A DNA stretch of 64,000 nucleotides from Fasciolopsis buskii (GCA_008360955.1 LUCM01001905.1:1-64000); one strand, 5' to 3'; positions 34,501 to 47,853 are shown, counted from the first letter of the stretch. The notes: a model not told the origin generated them from the letters alone. Numbers and translations are program-made.

Positions 34501-37500
34501 GATCAGAAAAATAAGAGGGTAAATTTTGAATGAACTAGGAAAACGTGGTTGTTCTTAATCTAATTTCTAGGTTTTCTCAGATGAAAGACTTGGTAGCGGT
34601 CAGACAGTATTCATAACAAATTTGAAAATTTACTGTCTCCAGCTAGAATTTAACGCGTATCGGTCACTTTCTTCCAGCGATCTTTAGGTGCTTATGTTCT
34701 TCCCTCAGAAATATGGCACCCCGGGGATACCATACTAAGGAGAAACAGATGGACAAATTACTTATTCGTCAGTGTTTGGGTCTTAGTGACTAATTATTCA
34801 TTTCTTGTTCTGCCAATTACAACCGAAGCCCCCCCCCCGTCTTATTTTCTCGCGAATGATTTCCCGTACGTTGCGTTCGCGAATGCCCGGAAAGAGGTGA
34901 CTCGCTAACCTACATTATTATTACGCTGGCTTTCTAACTAACACTAGTTCGATTCAAACACGGAACACAACGAGACCTAACGGGCATTACAGTGGTAAAA
35001 ACTCAGAGTCGTCGACCGAAACTATCGCTAGTCTTCCAACGCGGAGTGGAATTTTCGGAAGAATCCCCGTGAGCATGGTGCATTATGATTAGATAATAAA
35101 GGTTTCCAGCCACCACTTCATTTCCAAGACAGATCACGTGCACACATAACTTGATAAAATGAATTTGTACAGAATCCGGTGAGGAATTAGGATAGAAAAT
35201 GCGGAGACGGGGAGAAAAGCGGCATTCCAAGGACCTTGTGGCTAGCGATTATCGGACAGGCTAAACTTTAACACCCAGATGACAAGGGTGCCCATGACAA
35301 AAGTGGTTCAGAGTATACACCCAAACATCTGTTTATTCTAGATTGGTGGCAGTTTCTTGTTTTGTACTAAGTCGAAGTTTTGCAATTTATTTCAAAATTT
35401 CGTCTCGGTGTATTAACCAGCCCATTTTCGGCGAACACAGATCACTTTCAAGGACAAAAAGATCAAATGTCCGTCGGGATACTAGTGTCCGTTTACGTTA
35501 CGGCATTCGTCCTCATACAAGATGACAGACAAACACAGACCACTATTAGGTCATATACTGATACCGAACAAAACTCATAATGGAGCAAGCTTTTGAATAG
35601 CAACTAGACTTGTCCAGCTTTCACGATCGGGAGGTCATGATCACTACGGGATTGCACTGACAAATCATCAGTAACAAGCTTCACCTAAACAACTTCAGCC
35701 AAGTCGATCTTGGCTGATGAACCATTCAGAAGGTAATCATCTCATTCGTTCTCTGTCATGTTAACTTCCGTTTTAACTCAACAGAAATCTATGAAGCTAG
35801 CTTTTATGAGGATGAGAAACGGAAGATATAAACCGGTAATTTTATTGTATGGAAAAACACTTTATGTATGTTACATTAGCCCAAACTAGGTGGAATTGAG
35901 TCAAAGTGCCCATCGCATTTTCGATAAACCTCCAAGGAGGACATCTTCAGAGATCTTACGGGAAAAGAGGCTTGGATATTAATCAATTTTAATTCAGTCA
36001 TGTAAACCCGTCATATATAAACCGCCAAAAACAAATAATTCGTAGTGCTGAAGTTGCATATATTCGGTTCAGAAAGGTTCGACCTAAGCAGACCCATTTG
36101 TACTTTTACATAGGAAATTTTTCCGCAGTCAGCGAAATCCTGAGATACTGTTTCGCCGTTTGATCGTTTCAGATATGCGGACGATTATAAATGATACCGA
36201 AAGAGCGAGAGACCATGCAAAAGTTATGTTGCTAGTAATCGAAAAAAAAACTAAAAAGGCATTAAGGACCATGATGCAAATCAGCTCAGCATGGCTGATA
36301 TTATGACTAATGTTATCAGCTGACTACTTTTGACATTTCGAACCTACCGAAACGAAATATCTGCAGGCGTCTAGTTTCTCCGTTATCTTTGTCTTCTTTT
36401 TGCCATGTCACAACCCCTCATGCAATCCGCATGATTTTCCTGTTCTAGAGGAGACCATACGACCAAATTCAGCGTGGCTGTCATAGATACATACGCACAC
36501 ATACAGCAACCACCATGAGTTGCCGGATTGTTGCTGTCAGGTGGAGCACATCAAAAACCGTGTGGTATATTCGGGCCTAGCCAATTAGTGGCGACGATGC
36601 CGCTGATTTTGACGGTAGGGCTGATTAGGCTGCTCAAGGCGGCACAGGTGTCGCTAGCGTTGTGATCTGAATGAATTGGGTTCGGTGTACTCACTCATTC
36701 ATGCGCACACCCATTCAGAGGAAATCAACACGGTTTAACACAGTAGAACGTATTTCAATCCAGAAGAAAAGCATGAAAACGCAATCGCGTGATACAAGCA
36801 CACAAAACCGACTCCACTGGTGCGTGAGAATCAACAAATGATACGCGAGCGGTGACATGCGGCTCTACATGCGTGCACGTTCCACGGGGTGCTTTGTTTT
36901 ATTCCGGTGTCACGGCTAAAACATGCGCATGAAGTGTGCTTGCTGGCGCACAGACAGACTGCAAACACATGTGGACTTTTCGATCGATGGATGTGCGCGC
37001 GTGCAACACCAAAAAATCAACATTTGTGCGGGGGTGTGTTCCGATTTCGTTTTGTCACCAGTCTACTCGCAGCTGATTGGTTCGTCGTATGCAACAGAGA
37101 AAAAGCGATAATTTAATGGCGGATCGATCAACGAACGCTACCAAGTGTACAAGCGTGCACGGATGTTTTGGGCTCAAATCATTGACGCACGTGGTGTGCA
37201 CCACAAGGTCGATACTATTGATCTGGTAGAGCATGAAATGGTTCGGTCCGCGTAGACCATTGCTCACAAATGCAAACTCGGTGTGCATTGACACCCTGCC
37301 GCCTGGTACCGACTAATAGCTGATGACAGGGTTCTATTGTAGGTTGTCACTCCTTTGGTAACGTTTTACCAGGATCTCATTGTGAGTTACACCTTTGAGA
37401 ACCCAAGGTCACTGTTCTGTTTCTCGAGTCACGAGGCTCTGATATCCGCCTCAGTCGACTGACTAAGCCGGTCTCTGATTGTTCGCGAGCAGTGTGTGAT

Positions 37501-39119
37501 CCTTGAATTACATGGTTACTGCACTGAATTTCCCGTTTTAAATTGAAAATAAATTTATTTTATTTCATTGATCTCATGTAAAAAGCTAATTCAGTTTGCC
37601 TTCCTTTTTCAGTGCATCAAGTGGGATGTTTTAAAGCTAATGCGACGAAGGCGTTCATAATTTGCAATGCAAACTGAATAATGTTTTAATTTTTAACAAT
37701 AACTTTGAAATATTGTGACTTCTTGTGACTGCCGCCTCCCCATGTCCTCTCCAAATTTCACGGAAATCTAACAAATGGCCGACCATTTAGGAACAAACAA
37801 ATTTTTCCGTGGACAGAAGGACACGTTCTCCATACGGACATTTCTCATGGAAATAAATATCCAGCGAAAGCTGTTCCAATAAAAACCGGATAAAGTGAGT
37901 GTGGTCAGTTCAACGATAACAAGGAAATGTCGTGAATGGAGCCTAGTTGGAAAATTTCATTGCAACAGAAGTGTATGGGGACCCCACTGGCAAACACAGA
38001 GGGGCTCACAAGTCCAACTACTTGCTTGGAGTTGGCAAATGGCTTCTGCCTCCAGAAGATAACGGCAATTAACGGTTTCTGAAAACGTGCGTCCTAGGCC
38101 CGTGACTGTGACAGATCTGTGTCAGACCACCGCTCCGACTAGGATTCGTGACGTCGACCTTTGGATGTGTTGTGTAAGTGTATCTAAGAATTAGAGCTAA
38201 ATAACTGTCGAATGATTCAGATAAACTGGACAACTTATTCTAGATTCTAAGTTAGACAAAGTATGTTTGTGCTGGTAAGACTCATAAAAGAACCAAGACG
38301 TGACCTGTTTAAAGGAATGGGATAACTGTCTCACTTCGGCCGATAATCATTATTCGATTCAGTCTTGTGGCTGCTGTCTCCAGTTCCCACTAACTTTAGT
38401 GAAAAAAGCCAATTCAAACGGAAAAATTTCGTTTACTAATCAGAATCGAATGGCTAATATTAGTTTTCGATGATCAGCACTCACTGACAGATTCTTCTGC
38501 AGCCTAATTCAGTCTCTGAGCATTCATCGGCTTTCTCATGCGGGGTTTTCTTTTAGACTATTGATTGACGTAATCGGTATCATTTTTCCGGGGAAGTGTT
38601 GATTTTTCAGCAAGGTAATGGATAGGCCGAATCAAAATCCGTTACCCTTACGCAGCTAGCCTTTGACCCGTAACATTGCTTTCAGGTTGGCGAAGGATGT
38701 ATGGAACAAACGACATTATCTCGTAGTTGGTAAGAGGTCTCCGTTGTTCTGGTGCCCAGTACTTGCATTGGAAATACGTCTAATCCTGTGTACACGGTTT
38801 TCCTGCTTTCTCTAAGGCTGTTTCATCATTTCGACTAATATGCGATATAGTTTCTGCATTAATGCTTTTGTTCTTTTAATCCTCGTTTAGTAGAAACTGA
38901 TTTGGTGCAAAACGATGAGGCTTGAGTTAAAAAAGCATTTGAGGCAAAGTAAACTATTGTCAGTTCATTTTGGAGTTTGTGCCTTTGTTGAACAAAAGTT
39001 GTCAGTTTTGATGGGATAAATAATTACTTTTGTATTTTCAGCTGTTTGAAATGGTATGAGAAGTCATTTTATGTAGAATGGGAAATCCACTCACTCACTA
39101 TGTATTCAAAAGTCGAGGC
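31533..39119. other. Long non-coding stretch
   Basis: About 7.6 kb with no domain or repeat I can name. It includes a C-rich tract at 34830-34838. At 36.5-37.3 kb is a stretch with more CpG and CA/TG runs than its surroundings, which could be a promoter region but has no supporting signal. Confidence 0.35.
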
Positions 39120-39185
39120 TGCTAGCCGTAATCGAACGGGCGATTTCACACTTACTGGGCAGATGCATTGCCATTGAGTCGTCAC
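39120..39185 (-). repeat. tRNA-derived SINE-like unit, minus copy
   Basis: On the minus strand it reads gactcaatggcaatgcatc (A-box type) followed at tRNA spacing by cccgttcgattacgg (B-box type). It aligns base for base in length with the plus-strand unit at 39334-39399. Confidence 0.5.
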
Positions 39186-39333
39186 GGAAAAAAACGTGTT
39201 TTGGATTGTGTTCAGCTGTGCCAGTCGTCCCAATTGGAAATTGATCGACGAGGCTAATCCAGGGAACAAAATCAGGTTAGTTCCTGTTCAACACTGAAAC
39301 AGTGGTTTGAGGAACACTGGATGTAATTTCTGC

Positions 39334-39399
39334 CAGCTCAGTGGTAGAGCATCTTTCTGACAAGCGGCAGGCCGCCCGTTCAATCCCGGCTTGTGGTGT
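39334..39399 (+). repeat. tRNA-derived SINE-like unit, plus copy
   Basis: Agctcagtggtagagcatc is a textbook D-arm/A-box and cccgttcaatcccggc a T-arm/B-box. The D stem GCTC/GAGC pairs, but anticodon and acceptor stems do not, so this is a tRNA-derived repeat rather than a tRNA gene. It forms an inverted pair with 39120-39185. Confidence 0.5.
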
Positions 39400-42319
39400 T
39401 AGCTCTCGTATTTCAATTTTGAAATGTAACCCGTTGGCAGATATTTATAAAGAGACTAGAATATTTTATTTTCAGTAGCAGTGCAGAAAATTCTCAAACG
39501 TTAACTTCGGTGCTACTGGAAAGATTTTATTTTGTGCTTCCGGATGACATCTCGAAGGTTTCTGGAGAACATTCTTATCTGAAATAATAAGGCAAAGGTC
39601 TCTATGAACATGCCTGCATTGTAGCGTTAATCACGAATGGTCATATTCAAGACTTGGAAAAGGTTTTCATTTACTTAAAAAGATATCTTAATAGTAGCTG
39701 CGTGATAGTATCTGTATTGCCAAAAATGGACAGTGCCAGTACTTAACACATTTCACGATTCTTTCGTACAACGAGAAGATTGTTTAGGCCAATCATAGAC
39801 GTATAACTGTACTAACTTTCGGCTGCAGTTGAGTGTATAAATGAGCAGCGCCAAATTTACGGCTTGTTTTGACTCCGACCGATCCAAACTTATGGGGACT
39901 TTATGGTAATTTCTTTCAAATCAACAGTTTATAACTGATCATGTTCTGTTTGAATGCACCATGTAGGAAACGTTGATATTAAACACTAGATCTAAACTGA
40001 CTGTTAAAATAATCCAACAGGACATGCTGAAAAAACATTCACGAATCAACTGTGAAATGAGGGCATTTTTCCAGACTGTTACGGAGTGTTCTATTAAAAA
40101 ATGCAAATGAGAATCACGGTGAGCACTGAGCTATAGAGTGGTGAAAAACTAATTTCCTTAGCGCACCATCATAGGGCAGGATCGCTTTGGGAAAACCAAA
40201 AAAGGATCAGCCCCCCGGGTATCGGTTTTAAGAAATGTACCTAGATGTAGAACTAGCCAAATAAACTCCAAATGTTCGCGGACTATTCGAGCACGCAGGT
40301 AATCATATCATGTATCGATTCCGGCAGATAGGACTAGATTAGAGACCCAAAATATCGCAATGCACCGGAAAATGAGAGTATCGTTTCGCCTGTCGCTTCA
40401 TTAATTCACACCATCTTCCAATCCGAAACAGACATTTTTATGTTGCCGTATGCTTTCTAGTCATCTACTGGCTGTAACCGTCCATTTGTAATCGACGGTT
40501 GTTCAGCCATCTTCGAGCTTCTGTGCATATTTTCGTGCTTTTCCCATCCATTTATTAATTATGAGTTGCCTTCCGAGTACGGGTGAGAGGACTGTATCCC
40601 GTGTTCCGAGTTACCAGCAGCAGGTTCACGGAATGTTGCATTGGCACTTTCAACGTGCGCCTTCCCTCTAGCTCGCGATCGCCAATCAAGATCACTGCTC
40701 ACCAGGAATCAACGATGGCGAAATCCAGCGATAGTCTTTGATTTGAGGGTACTTCATCAACGATGTTTCGATTTGACTGATGATCATACCAATGATTCGC
40801 ACATAAGTAGAAACGTCGTTTCCAGTTGACCAGGTGCTTTCCACACTTTCAGTTGCCTTGTTTCCATATATACTGCTGATCCGAATCCGTGTTTTATCTA
40901 TCACAAAGTCGAATGTTTGCAGCAAGGAGACATGAAATTCAAGAGCTTGAGTTGCTCATGAGTAAACATCTATTGCCTACGTGTTAACACCAATAAATCA
41001 TATACTTCTCACTTGGAGTGCACGCCCTAATATTCATCTGTTTTTTGAAATTGATTAACAGAACAGGAGCCTGTGTATTGTTCACATTGTTAAGCTACAT
41101 GTTTGAGAGTAGTGCACATACACGCGAATTTGTCATCAACTCACTGCCTAGCGCTTGCGCATGCGATAAAGTGGACAAAATAGTACTGTTACATCGTCGT
41201 GCCCAGGATGCAGATTAAAGGTCAGAAGGGTAAGGATTGGAGGACAGGCAACAACAAAGGCACTCAGACAGTGGCTGGTCGGTACAGCATCCTTTCAGCA
41301 ACCGCAGAAGAGTTGGATCAATAGTCCGGGAACAGTGGGTATATGCGACAAACTGGCGTATTATTTTTTAATTACATTTTGAACAGCAGTGCTGGTATTG
41401 CTAATCACTGAGACCTAGGTAATCTGGATACAATCCAGCCCGTGCAAATCCTATCCATAGTCTTAGCGTCCAGCAATATTAGAATTTGGTGCCCGAGAGA
41501 ACTTAAACCGTGGAATGCAACATACTGAATCGTAGCACGCAGGACTCAAAATCTTTCGTACAGGCGGACAAGTAGTTCGCATTCACATAATTTATTATAG
41601 ATGCACACCGTTTCAGTAGGTTCCTCAAACTAAGTTGAATATAACAGTGAAATGCCCACGAAGAATCTAAAGGATCAATGGATAATGTATGAAGGAATAA
41701 AAAATTGAGGTGATCAGTAGCTATCTAATGTGCAACCGATTTATCGATTTATGCAACACTGATGACTGGAAGGCAAAGTCCGATTGAAGGGATCAGAGAA
41801 ATCGTTGTCTCCCAAAGTAAGTAAAATTAAAACGAAATACTCAGAAAAAGAAAGATTAAGGAGGGTCAAAACAAGCCCGTAAAGATGTGTTGTCAAAAAA
41901 CGGGCCATTTAAAGATGAAAATAAGTTCATCGCAGAAGTGGAGAAGCAGTTAGAAGTGTCATATCCTTCTGTGTGTGGAAATTTCCAAACAAAATTCTTC
42001 CGGATCCCTTCCGCCGTCGGTGCAAAGATCACCCCCAGTTGCCAGTCTGATGCTAGGACACGTTCTGTAATCCACTCCATATCGTCCTGCGTGAACATGC
42101 GTAGGAACTAGATTGTTCGTTACTTAGGCCCAACTCTTACTAATCGCCAGCAACCTGTGGCTAAGACTCTCACAGCTTGAAATTTGTTTGTTTCTGTATC
42201 TTGCCCTGCATGTCGATAAGATGACGAATATATTCATTTCTGACTGAAACGCTAACATGCGCAGACGCAAAAGTCCAAGAAAATATAAATATGAATATCA
42301 CCGAAGTGGGATAATCAAA
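39400..42319. other. No confirmed gene; one exon-like block
   Basis: Around 41856-42110 both strands are open for 70-80 codons and have protein-like composition. The minus strand includes F-T-Q-D-D-M-E-W-I-T and G-V-I-F-A-P-T-A-E-G. Neither strand has a convincing pair of splice sites. The rest shows nothing recognisable. Confidence 0.3.
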
Positions 42320-42527
42320 CGAGAAATTGAAAAAACCCCTAATTCGCAATTAAACGGTCTGCTTGTCCTCGTTCTTGAAATCAAATCTTCATCAATGGTC
42401 AGTCACATCCTGCCTTGCAAACAACCATTCCCGGATTCGGTTCCCACTTGAAGACCAGCAACTGGTCTCACCAACTGATTTGACGGTGTTTCGACATCAC
42501 ATCTGATTCAGCCATCCCGAAAAGGTT
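42320..42527 (+). repeat. Dispersed repeat R3, left part (interrupted by PLE)
   Basis: It matches the reverse complement of 50265-50525, for example ctaattcgcaatt, aaatcaaatcttc and caactggtctcaccaactga. It is broken at 42527 by the PLE and continues at 44170. Confidence 0.75.
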
Positions 42528-44169
42528 CGAAAAATTCCACAGAACAAACTTAGAACAACACAACGTGGCGAACAAGCTCGTTTTCAGTTATTCGTATTCG
42601 TGCCAATACATAACATTAAATATGGTCTGGAGATCGTTCAAGGGAAATTGTCGGTTTGCGGTCACATCAGTTCACAACTCTAAGAATGCGCCTGTGTGTA
42701 TGTGTAATTGATCAATTTGTCACACGATCAGGTTGTAGACCACTTGTCGGATAATGACAGGTGGGCCAGGGAAGTTTAAGAGTCTGGACAAATTGTTTCT
42801 GAGCGCATAGAGGGGGGTTACACAAACGGATAGATACGGCTTCGGCTGTGTTCAAGATGCGACACTTGACAGTTCTTGATTGTCCGCTCCTAACTTTGTA
42901 GATGGTGCGAAAAGCACTTGTCACGTTCACTGAGTGGTTTGACTGGACAAGGTGTGAACACACCGCGCTAGTGATTGCCTTGATTGTTCCTGTGCTCAAC
43001 CAAGCCGAGAGGTGTTCACGAACGCGATCGGACAAGCGCCTGGTCGTGCGGCCAATATACCTGGTCCCACAGGAGCAGGTGAATGAATACACACAGAATG
43101 AGGCTGCAGAATCTGGCAGTCTGTCCTTTAGTTGGAAACACATGGTCGGTTTGGATGTGAATACAGTTTTTAACTGTGCAGCAAAGAATGTTCCACTGAT
43201 TGAACTTGACAGTCTCCGTTGGATAATTTCCGCTTCCGTGTCACCTTTTAAAGGCAAACGAACGTATACGGGTTTCTTTACTGGTCCTATTACTTTTCGT
43301 CTTACTTCGTGTTTTTCCATAGTTTTATTTATGAATCTTTCGGGGTATCCATTTTGTACGAATACGCTCCGCAGGAAACGAAGTTCATTTTCAATTGTGT
43401 CGTCCATACATATTCTTCTTGCTCTATCAACTAAACAGCATATTAGGTTCCTCTTCGCTTGTAACGGCACAAAGCTGTGGAAATGTATGTACTGTCCGTT
43501 CCATGTTGCCTTTCTATAGACTGATAGTTGTGCAGATACGTCCTGCCGTCGCCTTATGTACACATCTAAGTATGCTAAACTACGGTCTGCTTCTTTTTCT
43601 AGTGTAAAATGTACGTTTGGATGGACACTGTTAAACGTGTGTAACATGTGGTTTACGTCTGCATGTTGCTCTACAACACATAGTATATCATCAACATAAC
43701 GTTTGTAAACGGTACAGTGCCTGATTGGTGAGCGCAGTTCATTATTCTCCAGTTTGAACATAAAGATATCAGCAAACAATGGTCCCAGAGGAGGCCCATT
43801 GCCACTCCGGTATATTTCACCATTGAATTGAAATTGAACATTTTTGGTGCACACAAAGAGTAGCTGTTTCAGTTCATCCAATGGGATCCCTATGGAGATG
43901 TTGTTATCTTGAATGTACTCGCAAATGTAACTAATAGTTTCGTAAACAGAGAAACTACATTCAGTGATAACATCTGCTTCCCTTCAAGACGTAGGCTCTT
44001 AATAGTTTCTGTGAGATGAAATATATCTCGCACACTATGTCGAGAAATGACTGCAGAACTGATGTGAATGCAAACGGACAATTTCCCTTGAACCATCTCC
44101 AGACTATATTTGATGTTATGTATTGGCACGAATACGAATAACTGAAAACGAGTTTGTTCGCCACGTTGT
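42528..44169 (-). mobile_element. Penelope-like element with inverted ends, inserted in R3
   Basis: The element is flanked by an imperfect 15-base duplication (42513-42527 and 44170-44184, 12 of 15 identical). The corresponding unoccupied sequence is at 50265-50280. Its 3' terminus lies at the low-coordinate end. At the high-coordinate end it is 5'-truncated within RT. There it is joined to a plus-oriented copy of the 3' terminal region (44056-44168), so that 42561-42673 and 44056-44168 are 113-bp inverted repeats. Confidence 0.85.
42712..43881 (-). pseudogene. PLE reverse transcriptase / GIY-YIG endonuclease, C-terminal 389 codons
   Basis: In the family this protein reverse-transcribes the element RNA and nicks the target with a GIY-YIG nuclease. 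The frame carries N-G-P-P-L-G-P-L-F-A-D-I (RT motif B), Y-K-R-Y-V-D-D-I-L-C (catalytic aspartates) and S-L-A-Y-L-D-V-Y-I. Then comes the GIY-YIG block V-Y-S-F-T-C-S-C-G-T-R-Y-I-G-R-T with R-V-R-E-H and a downstream T-A-E-A-V-S-I. It ends P-D-R-V-T-N. The N-terminal RT is missing beyond a frame break near 43890-44050. An 11-base deletion relative to the plus copy (upstream of A-M-G) compensates an older frameshift, so this long frame is secondary and the protein would be altered at motif B. Confidence 0.85.
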
Positions 44170-44950
44170 CATTCCAATAAGGTTTTGTGGTCACACTATT
44201 TACCAAACAAGTGGTGTAAGGGGAGGCTACGTGCAAATGCCAAAATTACAAGGTCACCTTGCTTCGGTGAGGTGAGTCATGCAGAGAAGCACGACTATGC
44301 CCAGACGAACAATACTTACTGTCAAATTCCTTTGACATCCTTTGAACAACACACGGGTTTGGAACTGCACCGACAGCAAGCCCGGGGACAAGCACGAAGT
44401 CGGCCGGACGCACTGTGCAGCGGGCTGATTGAAAGTGGTCTGATTCTGTGTCGCGCTCAGACGGGGACGGAGGCAGCATTTGGTGAGGATGACAGAATAG
44501 ACAATGAGCCCGTTAGACGGAGGGCAATCAGCTAAGTTGCTCTGTCGCACGCGGACTTACATAGACCACTTGGTTATGACAAACAAACGAATTTATCATG
44601 TTAAGCGGCCAGAGTTCGCTCGAGCATCCTCACCTGATTGGGGTGGCTAAGATTAGATTCGAGTTGAGGAGATCGACTGAGTGCGTTCGAATTGGCGGGC
44701 GTGACAAACCAGATATAAAAACCGATGGACTAACACATGAACACGAAAATGGACAGCATGATGTGAATTAATTTGGCTGTACTACTTTTCTGAATTGTGA
44801 TTAGTGCTAAAATCACGTGACAAGGACGCGTTTCATGGGCGTGTAAACACGTGGATCGATTGCGCCCCATGTCGAAATTCATACGGGCACATCGATCTTA
44901 TTGATTCGTCCATTTTAGGTGTATCGCTAATTCTTACAAAGAAAAGGCAG
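44170..44950 (+). repeat. Dispersed repeat R3, right part
   Basis: 44170-44212 and about 44745-44950 match the reverse complement of 50.03-50.28 kb, with long near-identical runs such as cgtgacaaggacgcgtttca. Between them, about 44213-44744 has no counterpart at 50 kb, so it is either an insertion here or a deletion there. That extra part is G+C richer and contains the exon-like frame at 44320-44479. Confidence 0.7.
44320..44479 (-). CDS. Possible first coding exon of an unidentified gene
   Basis: An ATG at 44479 opens 53 codons (M-L-P-P-S-P-S-E-R-D to M-S-K-E-F-D plus one base). They end at a strong donor, gaca then gtaagtatt on the minus strand (44319-44311). The segment is clearly richer in G+C and CpG than its neighbours, as initial exons often are. 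No domain is recognised. The following exon cannot be located; the PLE lies directly downstream. A chance frame inside an unclassified repeat is the alternative. Confidence 0.3.
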
Positions 44951-47760
44951 CCACATTCTCTTTTAGTTTCAGAAAGCTGGATGCCCAAGATTATCGGTTC
45001 CCAACCGAAAACAGCTAACTTGAACTGAGGAAACAATTTCTGTATTATGCAAACAAATAAAGCAGTTCATTGAGGCTGAGAGAATCAACGATAAAGTCGT
45101 TTTTCTTTGCACCCGATGTTTTTTAATCTTAAACCGAGCAAAGAACTTTATTCGTTTTTTGTTCCAAAGGTAAAGATACTGTTCAGTATACATGCATTCA
45201 GTGTCCAACATTCATGATAAAACGTCATTCTAAATCGTACACTTTGGAGATTTGTTAGGTATCCAAGTCACTTATGACTTGCGAAACTTTTCCGAGTGAA
45301 CTCACAAATAACCAGCTTACTTTGATGAAAAATAACTTCTACTTCTAAATATAACACCTAGTGAGTAGAAAACGGAATTATGCATAACGGACCTCGAAGA
45401 TATACGATTATTTTTCGCAAAAATGAGGCATTCGGAGCTTACAGGAATCCCTAAACCTAAGGACAAGTAATAACAAAAGAATGACAGTAGGTCATAATAA
45501 ATTACGGACGACGTGATAAGGAAACCAGACATCCATCAACACTAGGGACGGTGTTCCTCGACTGGGTTTTTGTCATATTGCTTAGGAATTAGTGAGGTGT
45601 AAGCATTAATCCATGAAAAGCAACTGCGGTAGATGCGCTTAAACAAACTGTCGGATATGAGGTCAGTAAATCACGATACGTTTTCTCGACAACATAAGTC
45701 GAGAGCATGTAATGAAAAGTACCCACGACCAGGAACACGACTGGTACAAACCACTTGCAATCATACTGAAACAACTCCAGCAGGCATACGTTCCAAAAAC
45801 GCTTTGTACTATGGGTATCTAATGGCGTATTCGAATCTGCCATACCTTGGATATGGTGTTTGGTATATGCTGTTGAGTAGCCTGAAGTAGCGATTATGAC
45901 CCTTGTATCAAAGTGAAGTTGTGAACCAACATTTCTTCATTTTTCTGTCATTCTCCTCATGTGGCTCTCTAGACTCACAGTGGCCAAGATTTTCATTCCC
46001 ACTTTTGTCTTAATCTACTGGTTAAAGAAACTAATCCGATTTTTCCCAAGCAGCAGAAAGAGATCATTTCTCCTTAGCATTAAAAAGCCGAACATATCCT
46101 TTACCCTTACATTCATTTTGGTTACTAGATATGGAATCTGTCCACTTCCGAATACTTTACATCAGGGTTAAGACTTAGTACTTCTTGATGGCAAGTTTGG
46201 CATTGATGCTGCACGGCAGCTCGATTCCTAATTAGTGGCACCGGACTTTCAAATGATTTTTGCTTAATTTTCCATAGTTAAAATGACTGCATCTCAAGGA
46301 CAGAAGTCTGACTGGATTTTCTTCGTTGAAGTGATCGTCAAGGCATCACAATTTCCAATTCGTTTGCATCCACCTTTCGGGGTTATTCATGGGAAACATA
46401 ATCCCAGTAATCGCCTAAGCGATGAGTGCTCATTTCAGTATTCTAATGTCTGAATGGCCTATAGAAAACACTTGTTCAGAGTGAAACCGTAAGGGTGGGG
46501 ATTGGGAGGGGAAACCGCGCACTTCTTTCGAAAACTCGTTCACATGGTCCATCGAACTGATTGATGCTTAAAGCCGAACTGAACACACTGGTGTTTTTAC
46601 CTTTAATACTACATTCCTGATGGTGGGATTTAAAGCTAATTTTGTCATGGTTGAAAGACCTAAATAAGGATCAACAAAGTTATAACAGATCGGCACAAAA
46701 GCCGTCAGTATACTTCAGTACAGTCCGATGACATTTATAGAGAGAATTCTCCAATGAAAGCTACCAAATGGACGGAAAAAATGCACCAGAATAAATAAAA
46801 CTAGAACTAATTACTACAAAACCACAAAATGTAACTCAGTATTTGCACGCATTTTGTGATTTCCAGTCCGGAGCCTTGGGGGTGGTAAACAAACGTTCGT
46901 GACACACGAGTTATAAATAGGTCACCTAATGTCTAAATTTCCACCTTTTTCCAGACACACGGTAACTTAACCTACTGTGTGCTCACGAAGCATGAATTAG
47001 AAATTTCAGGTAACTTCGGGTAAAATTCTAATACGAGAATGCAAAAAGGGATTAAGTATTAGTTTATTATTTACCGGTGCTGTCGCAGTTCAAAGTTGGA
47101 AGAAGACCAGTACAACTGGAAACCACTTTCATATTTTCTTACGGGCCATTTATGTGAACACTACTCAACCCGAAACATCACTAACTGAGTACTTTCGGAG
47201 CAGTGGCAGTTGCTGCGCCTATGCCTCTCCGTTCCGGTGTTGTCATGATTCCGATCGATTGGGTGACAAAGCTGGAATCGGCGAACCGCACATAGAATCA
47301 CTGCTAAAACTTATCCTAATACTGAATAAAGAATTGCAAGCCTAGGAATTTAATAGACGCAATTAGAAGACTCAGTAAAAGTGAAACAATGTTGGTTAGT
47401 TGCATTTTATGAGGCAGGTGAAATCCGATCAACACAAATGGAACATGCTTGGTTTGTTGGGTTGATCCAAGTAATGGTCGCAAGAATAAGCCAAAATACT
47501 CCTAGAACAGAATAAAAGGCATAATTTAAGAACTAATGTACCAGATAACACGGAGGATCAGCAGGGTCGGAAAGGAAAAAGGAAAACCACGCACCTCACT
47601 TTTGAACGTGCTTCCATGGGGCTGATGGTCAAGATACCGAGATGTGACAAGACGAAGAGAGGGTAAGCGAGAACAGGGGATGTCAGTTAATAGTTTCGGT
47701 TTGATAATCGGGGTTCAACGATGCGACATGATTTTGATTGTGTCTATTATATCATTTTAT
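44951..47760. other. No feature seen
   Basis: Non-coding A+T-rich sequence with short frames only. Confidence 0.4.
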
Positions 47761-47853
47761 GAAATAATTCACCATGTGATATCATCGCTCAAATCACCAT
47801 AAAGAAACCATGGAAGCACTGTACAGCTGTTTCATCCTTGTTAGGAATCATGA
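47761..47853 (-). repeat. Inverted arm of the 48-kb SINE-like repeat
   Basis: Its reverse complement aligns with 48168-48260 and 48563-48655. It preserves aggatgaaacagctgtacag (47841-47817), the GAAAC half of a hammerhead-like module that is altered in the plus-oriented copies. Confidence 0.65.

Noticed and set aside
39334..39399. Functional tRNA gene
   Set aside because: The D-arm and T-arm sequences are good, but the anticodon and acceptor stems do not pair. A tRNA-derived repeat is more likely.
41856..42111. Protein-like frames on both strands
   Set aside because: More than one frame is equally open, and clear acceptor and donor sites are lacking on both strands, so no coding call is justified.
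42902..43519. 205-codon plus-strand frame, repeated antisense at 58474-59091
   Set aside because: It is the antisense shadow of the PLE RT/endonuclease in both copies. Its conservation only reflects the near identity of the two PLEs.
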